Assembly (NCBI RefSeq): GCF_000466965.1 | Contig: NZ_BATB01000004.1 | Coordinates: forward strand, 62,001-126,000 | DNA: 64,000 nt | Direction of reading: 5' to 3' | Origin: Limimaricola cinnabarinus LL-001 | GTDB taxonomy: Bacteria > Pseudomonadota > Alphaproteobacteria > Rhodobacterales > Rhodobacteraceae | In this document: one piece after another, positions 28,619-37,599 of the stretch | Layout of the letters: each line of letters begins with the position of its first letter | Numbering within the stretch: position 1 is the stretch's first letter | Notes under the pieces: model-generated | Seen by the model: the letters and a program-made list of their open reading frames with translations, nothing else | What the model was told of the DNA's origin: nothing | The model's database searches: none | Made by a program: the position numbers and the translations under genes

Positions 28619-29505
28619 GCCGCCCAGACTGGATTGCCCTAGACTGGGGCACGACGCATCTGCGCGGCTGGGCGATGGCCGCCGACGGCACGGTGATCGA
28701 AGAGCGCGGCTCCGACAGCGGCATGGGCAAGCTCGGCCCCGAAGGCTTCGAGCCTGCCCTGCGCGCGATGTGCGGCGACTGGCTCGACCACGGTTCGGTG
28801 CCGATGATCGCCTGCGGCATGGTCGGCGCGCGGCAGGGCTGGACCGAGGCCGACTATGCGCGCGTTCCCTGCCCGCCGCTCTCGCCTGCGCTGACGCGCG
28901 CGCCGAGCGATCTCGACGTGTCGATCATCCCCGGTCTGTCGCAGCCCGACCCCGCCGACGTGATGCGCGGTGAGGAGACGCAGATCGCGGGCTTTCTCGC
29001 GCTCAACCCCGGCTGGGACGGGGTGCTCTGCCTGCCCGGCAGCCATTCGAAATGGGCGCATGTCAGCGCCGGTGAGGTGGTGAGCTTTCGCAGTTTCATG
29101 ACCGGAGAGTTGTTCGCCGCACTCTCGACCCATACGGTGCTGCGCCATTCGATCCCGGCCGAGGGCTGGGACGAGGCCGCCTTCGACGCGGGCGTCGCCG
29201 AGACGCTGTCGCGCCCCGAGCGGATGGCGTCGGCGTTGTTCACGATCCGCGCCTCGGACATCCTGCACGGCGCGGCGGGGGCCGCGGCGCGGTCGCGGCT
29301 CTCCGGGCTCTTGATCGGCGCCGAGCTGTCTGCCGCAAAACCCTACTGGCTCGGCCAGCAGATCGGCGTGATCGGCGCGGGCGGGCTCGGCTCGCTCTAT
29401 GTACGTGCGCTGGGCGCGCAGGGCGCGCCGGCCACGCAGGCCAACGGCACCGCCGTGACGCTGGCGGGTCTCATCGCCGCATGGAAGCAAAGGACCACCG
29501 CATGA
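28615..29505 (+). CDS. dgoK: 2-dehydro-3-deoxygalactonokinase
   Basis: A 296-residue DgoK-family sugar-acid kinase that phosphorylates 2-keto-3-deoxygalactonate using ATP. The N-terminal nucleotide-binding motif is [15 protein letters not shown] (about 7-21), followed by [12 protein letters not shown] and [15 protein letters not shown], then [12 protein letters not shown]. Gene overlaps of 4 bp on both sides (SDR before, aldolase after) show tight coupling. With DgoA it forms the lower De Ley-Doudoroff pathway. Confidence 0.93.
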   Translation: MSRPDWIALDWGTTHLRGWAMAADGTVIEERGSDSGMGKLGPEGFEPALRAMCGDWLDHGSVPMIACGMVGARQGWTEADYARVPCPPLSPALTRAPSDLDVSIIPGLSQPDPADVMRGEETQIAGFLALNPGWDGVLCLPGSHSKWAHVSAGEVVSFRSFMTGELFAALSTHTVLRHSIPAEGWDEAAFDAGVAETLSRPERMASALFTIRASDILHGAAGAAARSRLSGLLIGAELSAAKPYWLGQQIGVIGAGGLGSLYVRALGAQGAPATQANGTAVTLAGLIAAWKQRTTA

Positions 29506-30107
29506 CCCGACCGCTCATCGCCATTTTGCGCGGCATCATGCCCGAGGACGCCGTCGCCGTGGCCGAGGCGTTGATCGCCACGGGCATCACCGTGATCGAG
29601 GTACCGCTCAATTCGCCGCGCCCGTTCGAGAGCATCCGCGCCATGGCCGAAGCCTGCAAAGGCCGCGCGACCATCGGTGCGGGCACCGTGCTGACCACCG
29701 ATCAGGTCGCGCAGCTCAAGGCGGCCGGGGGCGCGCTGGTCGTGTCGCCCAATGCCGATGCAGAGGTGATCCGCGCCACGCGCGCGGCGGGCATGGAAAG
29801 CTGGCCCGGCGTGATGACCCCGACCGAGGGCTTCGCGGCGCTTGCCGCCGGGGCCACGGGGCTCAAGCTGTTCCCGGCGAGCCTGATCGGCCCGGACGGC
29901 CTCAAGGCGATGCGCGCGGTCTACCCCAAAGAGGTCCCGATCTACGCCGTGGGTGGCGCGGGCGCGTCGAATTTCGGCGACTGGATCGGGGCGGGAGCGG
30001 ACGGCTTCGGGCTCGGCACCGCGCTCTATACCCCGGGCCTCATTACCGAGGAGGTTTCCACCCGCGCCCGCGAGATCGTCGCGGCCTATGACGAGGCGGT
30101 CGCATGA
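29502..30107 (+). CDS. dgoA: 2-dehydro-3-deoxy-6-phosphogalactonate aldolase
   Basis: A 201-residue class I aldolase of the KDPG/KDPGal family that cleaves the phosphorylated keto-deoxy acid to pyruvate and glyceraldehyde 3-phosphate. Visible features are IAILRGI at the N-terminus, [15 protein letters not shown] (Glu), [13 protein letters not shown] and [13 protein letters not shown] containing the Schiff-base Lys. VPLNSP is typical of the galactonate rather than gluconate branch. ATG at 29502 overlaps the dgoK stop, and its own stop overlaps the lactonase start. Confidence 0.93.
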   Translation: MTRPLIAILRGIMPEDAVAVAEALIATGITVIEVPLNSPRPFESIRAMAEACKGRATIGAGTVLTTDQVAQLKAAGGALVVSPNADAEVIRATRAAGMESWPGVMTPTEGFAALAAGATGLKLFPASLIGPDGLKAMRAVYPKEVPIYAVGGAGASNFGDWIGAGADGFGLGTALYTPGLITEEVSTRAREIVAAYDEAVA

Positions 30108-30967
30108 GCGAACGATCCCCTTTCGAGGTCTTCGACGACACCTCCTGCGTGCTTGGCGAAGGCGCGCTCTGGCATCCCGAGCGCGAACAGCTCTACTGGT
30201 TCGACATCCTCGGGCGGCGGCTGCACACGCCGGGCCGGCACTGGGCGTTCGAGGGCATGCCCTCCTGTGCGGGCTGGGTCGACCGCGACACGCTGCTGGT
30301 CGCCACCAACAAGGCGCTGGTCACCTTCGACCTCGAAACCGGCCGGAGCGAGCCGGTCTGCGACTTCGACAGCGAGAACCCGGTCACCCGCTCCAATGAC
30401 GGGCGCGCCGATCCGCATGGCGGGTTCTACATCTCGACCATGGGCATCGACGGCGAGGTGAGCGCGGGCGCGCTCTACCGCTATTATCGCGGCGAGCTGC
30501 GGCAGATCCGCTCCGGCATGACCATTCCCAACGCGATCTGCTTTCCACCCGAGGGCGGGTTCTTCCATTACTCCGACACCCCCACCGGGATGATCATGCG
30601 CCAGCGCACCGACAAGGAGGGCTGGCCCGTGGGCGAGGCCGAGGTCTTCGTCGATTGCAAGCGATCGGGTCACAACCCCGACGGCGCGGTGATCGACGCC
30701 CAAGGCACGCTTTGGAGCGCGCAATGGGGATCGGGCCGCGTCACGGGCTATGACCGCGGTGGCCGTGAGGTGGCACATCACCCCTGCGCCACCGCGCCGC
30801 AACTCACCTGCCCGGCCTTTGGCGGCGAAGACATGAAGACGATGTTCGTCACCTCCGCCACCGCCGGCCTGTCGGAGGCCGAGATCGCGAATGGCCCGGA
30901 TTCGGGCCGGACCTTCAGCACCCGCGCCGACGCCCCCGGCCAGGCCGAACACAAGGTGATCCTGTGA
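30104..30967 (+). CDS. SMP-30/gluconolactonase/LRE family protein, probable sugar lactonase
   Basis: A 287-residue six-bladed beta-propeller of the regucalcin/gluconolactonase family. Metal-site motifs are visible: [12 protein letters not shown] (Glu), [21 protein letters not shown] (Asn) and [11 protein letters not shown] (Asp). In this operon it should hydrolyse galactono- or fucono-lactone made by the SDR. Start and stop overlap both neighbours by 4 bp. Confidence 0.92.
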   Translation: MSERSPFEVFDDTSCVLGEGALWHPEREQLYWFDILGRRLHTPGRHWAFEGMPSCAGWVDRDTLLVATNKALVTFDLETGRSEPVCDFDSENPVTRSNDGRADPHGGFYISTMGIDGEVSAGALYRYYRGELRQIRSGMTIPNAICFPPEGGFFHYSDTPTGMIMRQRTDKEGWPVGEAEVFVDCKRSGHNPDGAVIDAQGTLWSAQWGSGRVTGYDRGGREVAHHPCATAPQLTCPAFGGEDMKTMFVTSATAGLSEAEIANGPDSGRTFSTRADAPGQAEHKVIL

Positions 30968-31923
30968 TCCCCTTTGCCACCGACGCGCAAGGCCGCGACG
31001 TGCACCGCCTGGCGCTCTCGGGAGGCGGGCTTTCGGTCGACCTGCTGACGCGTGGCTCGATCCTGCGCGCGGTGCGGCTCGACGGAGTGGATCACAACCT
31101 GACGCTCGGCTCGGACGACCTCGCCGATTACGACGGGGCGATGAAGTATTTCGGCGCCATCGTCGGCCCCGTCGCCAACCGCATCGCCGGCGCCCGCGCC
31201 ACCATCGACGGCGCCGAGTACCGCTTTACCGCCAACCACCACCGCGCGCTCCTGCATTCGGGGCGGCATGGCACGCAGTTCAAGGTCTGGGAGGTGGTCG
31301 AGGAAACCGCCGACGCCGCGACGCTGGCGATCGACCTGCCCGACGGGGCCGACGGTTTTCCCGGCAATCGACGGATCGTGGCGCGCTGGTCCTTGCACGC
31401 ACCCGCGACGCTGCGGCTGGAACTGACCGCCACCACCGACGAGCCGACGCTGATGAACCCGGTGAATCACAGCTACTGGAACCTGACCGGCGCGCCCACG
31501 ACCGAAGGCCAGCTGTTGCGCGTCGCGGCCGAGCACTGGCTGCCCATCGACGACGAATCGCTGCCCACGGGCGAGATCGCGCCCAGCGCCGGGAGCAGCC
31601 GCGATTTCCGCGCGCCGCGCCCCCTGACGCCCGGCGATCCGCCGCTCGACTACAATTTCTGCCTGTCGCAGGAGGATGTAGACCTGCGCGAGGTGATGGA
31701 GTTGACCGGCGGCATCACGCTGCGCATCGCGACCACCGCGCCGGGGCTGCAGGTCTATGACGGGCGCGACGCCGACAATGCCGGGCTGGCGCCCTATGCA
31801 GGCCTCGCCGTCGAGGCGCAGCGTTGGCCCGACGCGCCGCATCACCCGGCCTTTCCGACGATCCGCCTCGCTCCGGAAGAGACCTTTCGACAGGTCACCG
31901 AATGGCGATTTGCCACCACTTGA
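30964..31923 (+). CDS. galM: aldose 1-epimerase
   Basis: A 319-residue galactose mutarotase family protein. It contains GPVANRIAGARATIDG, NHHRALLHSG and VNHSYWNL (catalytic His residues), and AGLAVEAQRWPD, whose Glu is the expected base. It interconverts the alpha and beta anomers of the sugar so the dehydrogenase can act. It is the last gene of the coupled operon, overlapping the lactonase stop by 4 bp. Confidence 0.92.
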   Translation: MIPFATDAQGRDVHRLALSGGGLSVDLLTRGSILRAVRLDGVDHNLTLGSDDLADYDGAMKYFGAIVGPVANRIAGARATIDGAEYRFTANHHRALLHSGRHGTQFKVWEVVEETADAATLAIDLPDGADGFPGNRRIVARWSLHAPATLRLELTATTDEPTLMNPVNHSYWNLTGAPTTEGQLLRVAAEHWLPIDDESLPTGEIAPSAGSSRDFRAPRPLTPGDPPLDYNFCLSQEDVDLREVMELTGGITLRIATTAPGLQVYDGRDADNAGLAPYAGLAVEAQRWPDAPHHPAFPTIRLAPEETFRQVTEWRFATT

Positions 31924-32091
31924 GACGCTTTCGGCGTAGGGGCGACGCCTTCGGCTGGTGTAGGGACGGCCCCTTCGGCGCAGAGGCCATCATGCCCGAT
32001 TGACAAACCCGACAGATTTCATCAGCTTCTCGGAAGACGCACGCCAGCCCGATTGCGGCAAGCCGCGCCATCCGCGACCGAGGAGTTTGCC

Positions 32092-32262
32092 ATGACGCCC
32101 ATGACCACCCTGCCCCATCCGATCCGCGCCGAAGAGGCCGAGTTGCCCGTGCATGACGCCCGCGCCTTGACCGGCAACGGCATCCGCGCCCGCATCGAGC
32201 TTGACGGGCAGAGCTACACGCTGCGCATCACCCGTGCGGGCAAGCTGATCCTGACCAAATAG
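32092..32262 (+). CDS. hemP: hemin uptake protein HemP
   Basis: A 56-residue protein. Its conserved core is VHDARALTGNG then RIELDGQSYTLRITRAGKLI and LTK at the very end, the signature of HemP. HemP is widespread near heme-uptake genes; in Burkholderia it activates heme-receptor expression. Start ATG 32092 is set by GAGGAG just upstream. It abuts the DUF1289 gene, whose ATG follows the hemP stop without a gap. No Fur or Irr box was obvious to me upstream. Confidence 0.9.
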   Translation: MTPMTTLPHPIRAEEAELPVHDARALTGNGIRARIELDGQSYTLRITRAGKLILTK

Positions 32263-32517
32263 ATGGCCAAGCTACCCTCCCCCTGCATCGGCGTGTGCAG
32301 GTTCAAGCGTGACGATCACTGTATCGGCTGTTCGATGACGCGCGACCAGAAAGCCCTGTCGAAGCAGGCAAAGAAACCGAAGGCCCGGCGCGCCTTCGTG
32401 ACGCTGGTGATGGCCCAGCAGGCGGTGATGGGCCGTTATCGCCACTGGGATGAGGCCTATGCGAAGCGTTGCGCCAAGAAGGGCGTCGAGCCGCCCGAGC
32501 GCCCGAAGGCAGCCTGA
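32263..32517 (+). CDS. DUF1289 domain-containing protein
   Basis: An 84-residue protein with the DUF1289 cysteine pattern CIGVCRFKRDDHCIGC near the N-terminus, suggestive of a small metal or iron-sulfur site, and a basic tail. It starts directly after the hemP stop codon, so the two share a transcript. The biochemical role is unknown. Confidence 0.88.
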   Translation: MAKLPSPCIGVCRFKRDDHCIGCSMTRDQKALSKQAKKPKARRAFVTLVMAQQAVMGRYRHWDEAYAKRCAKKGVEPPERPKAA

Positions 32518-32607
32518 CCTTTCGACAGGTGCCGTCGCGACGCCCTAGGCAGATCACCGTTATCTGTTAGACATTCCGGGTCCACCTTCATGGCCGGAGC
32601 CCGACCG

Positions 32608-33597
32608 ATGACCACAGCCGCGCTGCCAGACCAGCCCGAGAGCCTTCCGAACCACGCCCGCAACCTCGGCACGCCGCTCGACGCGGTGATGTTCGAGGGC
32701 CATGCCGTCAACCGCTCGGCCGCCGAGCGCCGCGCCGCCTCGCTGACCACGCGCCGATCGGTCAAGAAGACCCACCAGGCCGCCTGGCTCGTCAACGCGA
32801 TCCGTTGCATCGACCTGACGACGCTGGCAGGCGACGACACCGAGGGCCGGGTGCAGCGGCTTTGCGCCAAGCGCGTCAGCCGATCGCGCCGCGCATCATG
32901 GACGGGCTCGGTATCGCCGAAATGGGCCTGACCACCGGCGCGGTCTGCGTCTATCCCACCATGTGCCGCACGCCGTGAAGGCCCTGCGCGGCACCGGCAT
33001 TCCCGTGGCCTCGGTCGCCACCGGCTTTCCCGCCGGCCTGATGCCGCTGCATCTGCGGCTTGAAGAAATCCGCTGGACCGTCGATCAGGGCGCGCACGAG
33101 ATCGACATCGTCATCACCCGCGAGCACGTCCTCAAGGCCGATTGGCCCGCGCTCTACGACGAGGTCGCGGCGATGCGCGAGCCTGCGGCGACGCGCATCT
33201 CAAGGCGATCCTCGCGACCGGCGACATCGCCACGCTGCGCAACGTCTACTCGGCCTCGATGGTCGCGATGCAGGCGGGCGCCGATTTCATCAAGACCTCG
33301 ACCGGCAAGGAAGGCGTCAACGCCACCCTGCCCGTCTCGCTCACTATGGTCCGCGCGCTGCGCGACTATGGCGACGCCACCGGCCACCGCGTCGGCTTCA
33401 AGCCCGCGGGCGGCATGAAATCCACCAAGGACGCGCTGGCGTGGCAATACCTGATGAAGGAGGAGCTCGGGAACGACTGGCTCCAGCCCGACCTGTTCCG
33501 GCTTGGCGCCTCGTCCATGCTGGGCGACATCGAGCGCCAGCTCGAACACCACGTCACCGGGCGCTACGCCGCCGCCCATCGTCATTCGCTGGCCTGA
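32608..33597 (+). pseudogene. deoC: deoxyribose-phosphate aldolase, broken by three 1-nt deletions
   Basis: Once restored this is a DeoC of about 330 residues starting MTTAALPDQPESLPNHARN at ATG 32608 (GGAG upstream). Reading runs to LCAK, where a lost G near 32871 breaks the frame; restoring it gives ARQPIAPRIMDGLGI through VYPTM. A second lost G near 32963 and a third near 33181 break it again; restoring them gives VPHAVKALRGTGIPVASVATG and then ACGDAHLKAILATGDI. Lys in HLKAILATG (Schiff-base type) and KTSTGKEGVNATL are present. The enzyme splits 2-deoxyribose-5-phosphate into glyceraldehyde 3-phosphate and acetaldehyde. ALDH16 follows 13 bp later. All three losses are in G runs. Confidence 0.9.
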
Positions 33598-33610
33598 GGG
33601 AGAGCGCGTC

Positions 33611-35977
33611 ATGAACACGATCACGGACATTCTCGCGACCATGGATTACGGCACCGCCCCCGAGGACAGCGCCATCGTGCGCGATTGGCTCAAGACGAAC
33701 GAGACCGGTTTCGGCCATTTCATCGACGGTGCCTTCACCGCGCCCGGTGAGCTGTTCGAGGTGCGCGCCCCCGCCTCGGGCGAGCTTCTGGCCTCGGTCA
33801 CCCAAGGCAGCGAAGAGGACGTCGACACCGCCGTGCGCGCCGCCCGCGCGGCCCAACCGGGCTGGGCGTCGCTGCCGGGCCACGAGCGGGCCAGGTATCT
33901 CTACGCCATCGCGCGCCACGTGCAGCAGCACGCGCGCTTCCTCGCCGTGCTCGAAAGCCTCGACAACGGCAAGCCGATCCGCGAGAGCCGCGACGCCGAC
34001 GTGCCGCTGGTGGCGCGCCACTTCTACCACCATGCCGGCTGGGCCGAGATCATGGAGGACGAGCTTCCGGGCACAGCACCACATGGCGTCTGCGGCCAGA
34101 TCATCCCGTGGAACTTCCCGCTTCTGATGCTCGCATGGAAAGTTGCGCCCGCGCTCGCCGCGGGCAACACTGTGGTGCTGAAGCCGGCCGAGTACACCCC
34201 GCTGACGGCACTCGCCTTTGCCGAGATCGCGGCCGAGGTGGGGCTGCCCAAGGGCGTGCTCAACATTGTCACCGGCGACGGTCGCACCGGCGCGGCCATC
34301 GTCGCGCATGACGGTTTGGATAAAATTGCCTTCACCGGCTCGACCGAGGTGGGCCGCCGCATTCGTCGCGAGACGGCCGGCACCGGAAAGTCGCTGACGC
34401 TTGAGCTGGGCGGCAAGTCGCCCTTCGTGGTCTTCGCCGATGCCGATCTGGACGCGGCGGTCGAAGGTGTGGCGGACGCGATCTGGTTCAATGCGGGCCA
34501 GGTCTGCTGCGCCGGCGCGCGGGTTCTGGTCGCTGAAAGCGTGGCGAAGCGTTTCGAGGACCTGCTGGAGAAGCGGATGCGCCAGCTGCGCGTCGGTGAC
34601 CCGCTCGACAAGAACACCGACATGGGCGCGATCGTGCATCCTGTGCAGCTCGAGCGTATTCGCGGCCTCGTCGAGAAGGGCGTGGCCGAGGGAGCCGAGC
34701 TGGTGCAGGGTACGGCGCCCGAGGGCTGCTTCTTTCCGCCGACCATCGCGATGAAGGTGGAGCCCGCCTCGACGCTGGCGACCGAGGAGATCTTCGGCCC
34801 GGTCGCGACCGTGACCACCTTCCGCACCCCCGAAGACGCGGTGGCTCTGGCCAACAACACCCGCTATGGCCTTGCCGCCTCGATCTGGTCCGAGAACGTC
34901 AACCTCTGCCTCGACATCGCGGCGCAGGTGAAGGCGGGCGTGGTCTGGATCAACTGCACCAACGTCTTCGACGCGGGCGCGGGCTTCGGCGGCTACCGCG
35001 AAAGCGGCTTTGGCCGCGAGGGCGGGCGCGAGGGCATGATGGCCTACCTCACCCATCCCAAGTCCAAGGCGCGCAAGCCCGAGGCGGCCCCGGCCACCCC
35101 GGTCGGCCAGCCCGGCGAAGCCGCCCCCGGCAGCGCCGCGCGCATCGACCGCACCGCCAAGTTCTATATCGGCGGCAAGCAGGCGCGGCCCGACTCGGGC
35201 TATTCCTATCCGGTCGCGGGGCCGAACGGCCCCGTGGGCCTCGCGGGCTTGGGCAATCGCAAGGACATCCGCAACGCGGTCGAGGCGGCGCACAAGGCCA
35301 AGGGCTGGGGCAAGGCCACGGGCCACAACCGCGCGCAGGTCCTCTATTACCTGGCCGAGAACCTTTCGGCGCGGGCGGGCGAGTTCGCCGAACGTCTCGT
35401 CTCCTTCGGGGCGGGCAAGTCGGCGGCGCAGGCCGAGGTCGACACCGCGATCCGCCGCACCTTCTGGTACGCGGCGCAGGCCGACAAGTTCGACGGCGCG
35501 GTGCACCAGACCAAGAGCGCGCATGTCACGCTTGCCATGCACGAGCCTTTGGGCGTGATCGGCATCGCCTGTCCCACGGCCCAGCCGCTCTTGGGCTTCG
35601 TCAGCCTCGTGCTGCCCGCGATCGCCATGGGCAACGCGGTGGTCGCGATCCCGTCGCAGAGCCATCCGCTGGCAGCGACCGATCTCTACCAGGTGCTCGA
35701 CACCTCGGACCTGCCGGGCGGCGTCGTCAACATCGTCGCGGGCGAGCGCGACGCGATGGCCAAAACGCTGGCCGAACACGACGACGTGGCAGGCATCTGG
35801 TATTTCGGCACCAAGGATGGCGGCCGGATGACCGAAGAGGCCTCGGCCGGCAATCTCAAGCAATCCTGGGTCGAGGATGGTGCCGCGCGCGACTGGCTCT
35901 CCAAGGACGGTCAGGGCCGCGGCTTCCTGCATCGCGCCACGCAGATCAAGAACATCTGGGTGCCCTACGGCGAGTGA
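33611..35977 (+). CDS. aldehyde dehydrogenase family 16 protein (double ALDH domain)
   Basis: A 788-residue protein with two ALDH-fold regions, the architecture of ALDH16. The first domain is complete: CGQIIPWNFPLLMLAWK, LELGGKSPFVVFADAD with the catalytic Glu, and AGQVCCAGAR with Cys299 the likely nucleophile. The second (from about residue 510, FYIGGKQARPDSGY) lacks a GQxCxA nucleophile motif and has no equivalent Glu motif, so it is probably structural. Bacterial ALDH16 such as the characterised Loktanella enzyme is active. Located 13 bp after deoC, it likely oxidises the acetaldehyde released there. ATG 33611 has GAGGGAGA upstream. Its end overlaps the convergent GTPase gene by 13 bp. Confidence 0.92.
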   Translation: MNTITDILATMDYGTAPEDSAIVRDWLKTNETGFGHFIDGAFTAPGELFEVRAPASGELLASVTQGSEEDVDTAVRAARAAQPGWASLPGHERARYLYAIARHVQQHARFLAVLESLDNGKPIRESRDADVPLVARHFYHHAGWAEIMEDELPGTAPHGVCGQIIPWNFPLLMLAWKVAPALAAGNTVVLKPAEYTPLTALAFAEIAAEVGLPKGVLNIVTGDGRTGAAIVAHDGLDKIAFTGSTEVGRRIRRETAGTGKSLTLELGGKSPFVVFADADLDAAVEGVADAIWFNAGQVCCAGARVLVAESVAKRFEDLLEKRMRQLRVGDPLDKNTDMGAIVHPVQLERIRGLVEKGVAEGAELVQGTAPEGCFFPPTIAMKVEPASTLATEEIFGPVATVTTFRTPEDAVALANNTRYGLAASIWSENVNLCLDIAAQVKAGVVWINCTNVFDAGAGFGGYRESGFGREGGREGMMAYLTHPKSKARKPEAAPATPVGQPGEAAPGSAARIDRTAKFYIGGKQARPDSGYSYPVAGPNGPVGLAGLGNRKDIRNAVEAAHKAKGWGKATGHNRAQVLYYLAENLSARAGEFAERLVSFGAGKSAAQAEVDTAIRRTFWYAAQADKFDGAVHQTKSAHVTLAMHEPLGVIGIACPTAQPLLGFVSLVLPAIAMGNAVVAIPSQSHPLAATDLYQVLDTSDLPGGVVNIVAGERDAMAKTLAEHDDVAGIWYFGTKDGGRMTEEASAGNLKQSWVEDGAARDWLSKDGQGRGFLHRATQIKNIWVPYGE

Positions 35978-37599
35978 TCGCCCGATGTCTCGGGAGGCAC
36001 CGGTTTCGCCTCTTCTCCACGCCCGGCCTCAGGCCGGGCGTTTTCGCTGCCGCCCCACCGGCCCAGAAGCTTGCCACCGACCAGTTTTGCCCCCTGCCAC
36101 AGCCCGCGCCCCGACCGCACGATCTGCGCATCACCCGAGCGCGCATGGCGCGCGGCGGCGAGGCGCAGGCGGTTGCGTTGCACCAACAGCCCTTCGCTTA
36201 CCGCGCCTGACAATGCGCTACGCACCGCGTCGAGGTTCCATTCGGGCTCTCCGGCGCTGACGGGACGCGGGCGCAGGCCCTTCATGTCATTCGCAATGGC
36301 ATCCATCGCCTCGCTCACCCGGTCCCGCACCTCGCGCGGCATCTGATGTTCGGGATAGGGCCAATCCGGGGCCAACCGGTCCACCGCCGTCGCCACCGGT
36401 AGCACCGGTGGCCGCCGCCTGTCGGAATGCTCGGCGAACCACGCCTCGAAGGCCTCGTACAGCGCTACGTCCGCCGCGCGCCCGGGCCGATTGGCGCGCA
36501 GCACCCATAGCACCATGTCGCTCTGCGTCATTTCGTCGAGAAGCATCCGCTGCCGAGCCACGGTGCCATCGAGGCCTTGGGTGTCGAGCAGCACGCAATC
36601 CGTCCCGTCGATCGCCGCCTCATAGGCCAGAACGCCCTCGGTGGTGGCCGCCATGTCGGTCTCGGTGCGCTCCTCGCCCAAGAGCGCGTTGATCAGCGTC
36701 GATTTCCCGGCGCTGACCTGTCCCAGCACCAGCACGCGCAGCGGCGCGTCGGGCTGCGCGAGACGGGCCTTGTCGGCCCGGGTTTCGTCGAGCTGGAACT
36801 GCAACAGCTCCGCATCCGAGAACCTGAGCCGCCCCGAGTAGAGCTCCACGGCGGCATGGGCCACCTCCTCGAGCAGCACCGCCTGCAGCACACCCATCAT
36901 CTGCGTCCCGAGATAGGAGGAGTTGCCGCCCGCCATCAGCCATTCGACCTCTCGCAGCACCCCCTTGGCGGGGTTGAGCGCGAAACGCAGCACCCGGTGC
37001 CCGGCAAAGGCCGCGTCCATCGCCAACTGCGCCCTCCCGCGATGCTTCCAGATCCAGTGGATCGTATGCAGCGAGATCCGGTCCGAGAACGGCACATGGC
37101 GGCGCAGGTGATCGCGGTAGCGCGACGCGGCGCGCTCGGTCAGCAGGAGCGCCTCGGGCAGCGTGAAGTCGAGCGCCTTGCGGTCCGCCTGCCCCATGCC
37201 CTTAGCGATATCGTCAATCACCGAAAGCGCGAGATCCGGCAATTCGGTCCAGGCCACAGGCTCGGTGGTCTCGCGTTCGATCCGGTCGCGAGCGGCGCGG
37301 AAGGTCGCGCGTTCGGTGTCGGACCAGACCGGGTCGGATTCGACCTTCATCTCGCCCATGAGCATCGAGGGCGCCTCGCCCCCGCCGGGACGGCGCCGCG
37401 CGAGCCAGCGCATCCCGAAGGCCAGCGCCGCGATGGCGATGGACACGCCGAGATAGGGCAGCAGCCATTCGTGTTCGGTCAGCCACAAAAAGCCCAGCAG
37501 GAACGGCACGAGGAACGGCAGCGCCAGCGACACCGCGATCAGCAGTCGGTCCCAGCGCAGCAGCGCGCCGCGCATCCGGGCAAGCGGGCGGCGTTTCAC
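35965..37599 (-). CDS. membrane-associated GTPase-domain protein (second of a pair)
   Basis: A 544-residue protein. Two hydrophobic segments lie within the first 65 residues (RLLIAVSLALPFLVPFLLG and WLLPYLGVSIAIAALAFG), followed by a long helical region. A P-loop GTPase domain follows: G1 LVLGQVSAGKSTLINALLG (near residue 300), G3 LLDTQGLDG, and a T-A-V-D element where T/N-K-x-D is usual. It starts at GTG 37599, overlapping the stop of the upstream GTPase by GTGA, so the two are coupled. This is the layout of COG3596-like GTPases with DUF697-type partners; function unknown, with membrane remodelling or stress roles only suggested by family. Confidence 0.82.
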   Translation of the reverse strand: MKRRPLARMRGALLRWDRLLIAVSLALPFLVPFLLGFLWLTEHEWLLPYLGVSIAIAALAFGMRWLARRRPGGGEAPSMLMGEMKVESDPVWSDTERATFRAARDRIERETTEPVAWTELPDLALSVIDDIAKGMGQADRKALDFTLPEALLLTERAASRYRDHLRRHVPFSDRISLHTIHWIWKHRGRAQLAMDAAFAGHRVLRFALNPAKGVLREVEWLMAGGNSSYLGTQMMGVLQAVLLEEVAHAAVELYSGRLRFSDAELLQFQLDETRADKARLAQPDAPLRVLVLGQVSAGKSTLINALLGEERTETDMAATTEGVLAYEAAIDGTDCVLLDTQGLDGTVARQRMLLDEMTQSDMVLWVLRANRPGRAADVALYEAFEAWFAEHSDRRRPPVLPVATAVDRLAPDWPYPEHQMPREVRDRVSEAMDAIANDMKGLRPRPVSAGEPEWNLDAVRSALSGAVSEGLLVQRNRLRLAAARHARSGDAQIVRSGRGLWQGAKLVGGKLLGRWGGSENARPEAGRGEEAKPVPPETSGDHSP

